This document shows positions 6,870-7,003 of a DNA stretch of 7,003 bases, in pieces. The notes under the pieces were generated by a model. It saw only the letters and a program-made list of their open reading frames with translations. It was not told the DNA's origin and ran no database searches. The position numbers were made by a program, and so were the translations under genes. Numbering within the stretch: position 1 is the first letter of the stretch; every line of letters starts with the position of its first letter. This DNA comes from Campylobacterales bacterium (GTDB lineage: Bacteria > Campylobacterota > Campylobacteria > Campylobacterales > Hydrogenimonadaceae): positions 1 to 7,003 of the forward strand of contig JAMOMS010000242.1 in NCBI GenBank assembly GCA_027067015.1, given 5' to 3'.

Positions 6870-6875
6870 CCTTTC
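6870..6875 (-). promoter_or_regulatory. Ribosome binding site deciding the corA start
   Basis: GAAAGG on the minus strand is directly adjacent to TTG 6869-6867 and 6 bases from GTG 6863-6861. The spacing favours the GTG. No other purine-rich element lies between it and the in-frame TAA at 6887-6885. Confidence 0.55.
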
Positions 6876-6899
6876 ATGAGGGACTTAACTGCTTGTAAG

Positions 6900-6905
6900 A
6901 TCATA
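6900..6905 (-). promoter_or_regulatory. Weak candidate -10 box for corA
   Basis: TATGAT on the minus strand (5 of 6 to TATAAT) lies 36 bases upstream of the preferred GTG start. There is no recognisable -35. It is in the AT-rich 97-base gap between corA and the divergent plus-strand start at 6961, where promoters for both genes must lie. Confidence 0.3.
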
Positions 6906-6942
6906 GTTTATGCCACCTTTTGATACACTTTGATCATAAAAA

Positions 6943-6960
6943 TTTGACCAAAGGTTCAAA
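6943..6960 (+). repeat. Imperfect inverted repeat over the ribosome binding site of the divergent gene
   Basis: TTTGACC (6943-6949), loop AAA, then GGTTCAAA (6953-6960): seven pairs with one bulged T. The right arm holds the GG of the AAAGG Shine-Dalgarno and runs up to the base before ATG 6961. It could be a small RNA hairpin masking the ribosome binding site or a short operator dyad. With its short, AT-rich stem it may also be chance. Confidence 0.35.
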
Positions 6961-7003
6961 ATGCGACAAATTAGCGGTTTTTTGCTTAAAAGTATTCGGG
7001 ATA
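6961..7003 (+). CDS. Start of a divergent gene, product not identifiable
   Basis: An ATG at 6961 opens a frame that reads MRQISGFLLKSIRD and continues past the window. AAAGG at 6950-6954 lies 6 bases upstream, a good Shine-Dalgarno position, and the upstream 97 bases are AT-rich with a possible weak -10 CATAAA at 6935-6940. The minus strand offers no competing gene here, since corA ends its N-terminus at about 6863 to 6869. Fourteen codons are too few to assign a family. Confidence 0.5.
   Translation, partial: MRQISGFLLKSIRD

Noticed and set aside
6213..6923. A 236-codon plus-strand open frame opposite corA that runs beyond the corA start
   Set aside because: It mirrors corA codon by codon, is rich in V/D/H/N as antisense frames of this kind are, has no recognisable domain, and corA is unmistakable on the other strand.

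Overview
The window reads as a chromosomal segment of a Gram-negative bacterium, most plausibly a Campylobacterota (epsilonproteobacterial) lineage of the Sulfurovum/Nitratifractor kind. This rests on the style of the OmpA-family porin (small N-terminal barrel, two thrombospondin type-3 repeats, OmpA peptidoglycan domain), on the CorA and MgtE sequences, and on a promoter with a perfect -10 box but no convincing -35. Base composition is roughly balanced in genes and AT-rich between them. The taxonomic call is an inference from protein style, not from a marker gene.

Coding is dense. Every complete gene lies on the minus strand, so transcription runs from right to left. From right to left: a CorA-type Mg2+/divalent cation channel (about 6863 to 5928); an OmpA-family outer membrane protein (5862 to 4744) with its own TATAAT promoter and a hairpin/T-tract terminator; then a tight cluster of an MgtE Mg2+ channel (4653 to 3289), a glycoside-hydrolase-like protein of the DUF5060/DUF4038 (apiosidase-like) type (3289 to 1682), the membrane subunit (Wzm-like, 1661 to 870) and the ATPase subunit (Wzt-like, 870 to beyond the left edge) of an ABC-2 polysaccharide exporter. 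Within the cluster the junctions are a 1-base TAATG overlap, a 20-base gap and a 1-base TGATG overlap, so one co-transcribed, partly translationally coupled unit is likely. At the far right a divergent plus-strand gene appears to start at 6961 with a good ribosome binding site, but only 14 codons are visible.

The exporter pair would move a lipid-linked O-antigen or capsule-like glycan across the inner membrane. The Wzt-like ATPase runs past its nucleotide-binding domain into what looks like the start of the C-terminal glycan-recognition domain found in Wzt proteins that export chain-terminated polysaccharides. The most unusual element is the leaderless glycosidase-like protein sandwiched between a Mg2+ channel and this exporter. 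It suggests a cytoplasmic enzyme that trims or edits the glycan or its precursor, or a member of the glycan locus whose substrate is not known. Two unrelated Mg2+ transport systems (CorA and MgtE) flank the OmpA gene. No RNA genes, insertion sequences, CRISPR arrays or prophage genes were seen, and no non-coding stretch exceeds about 140 bases.
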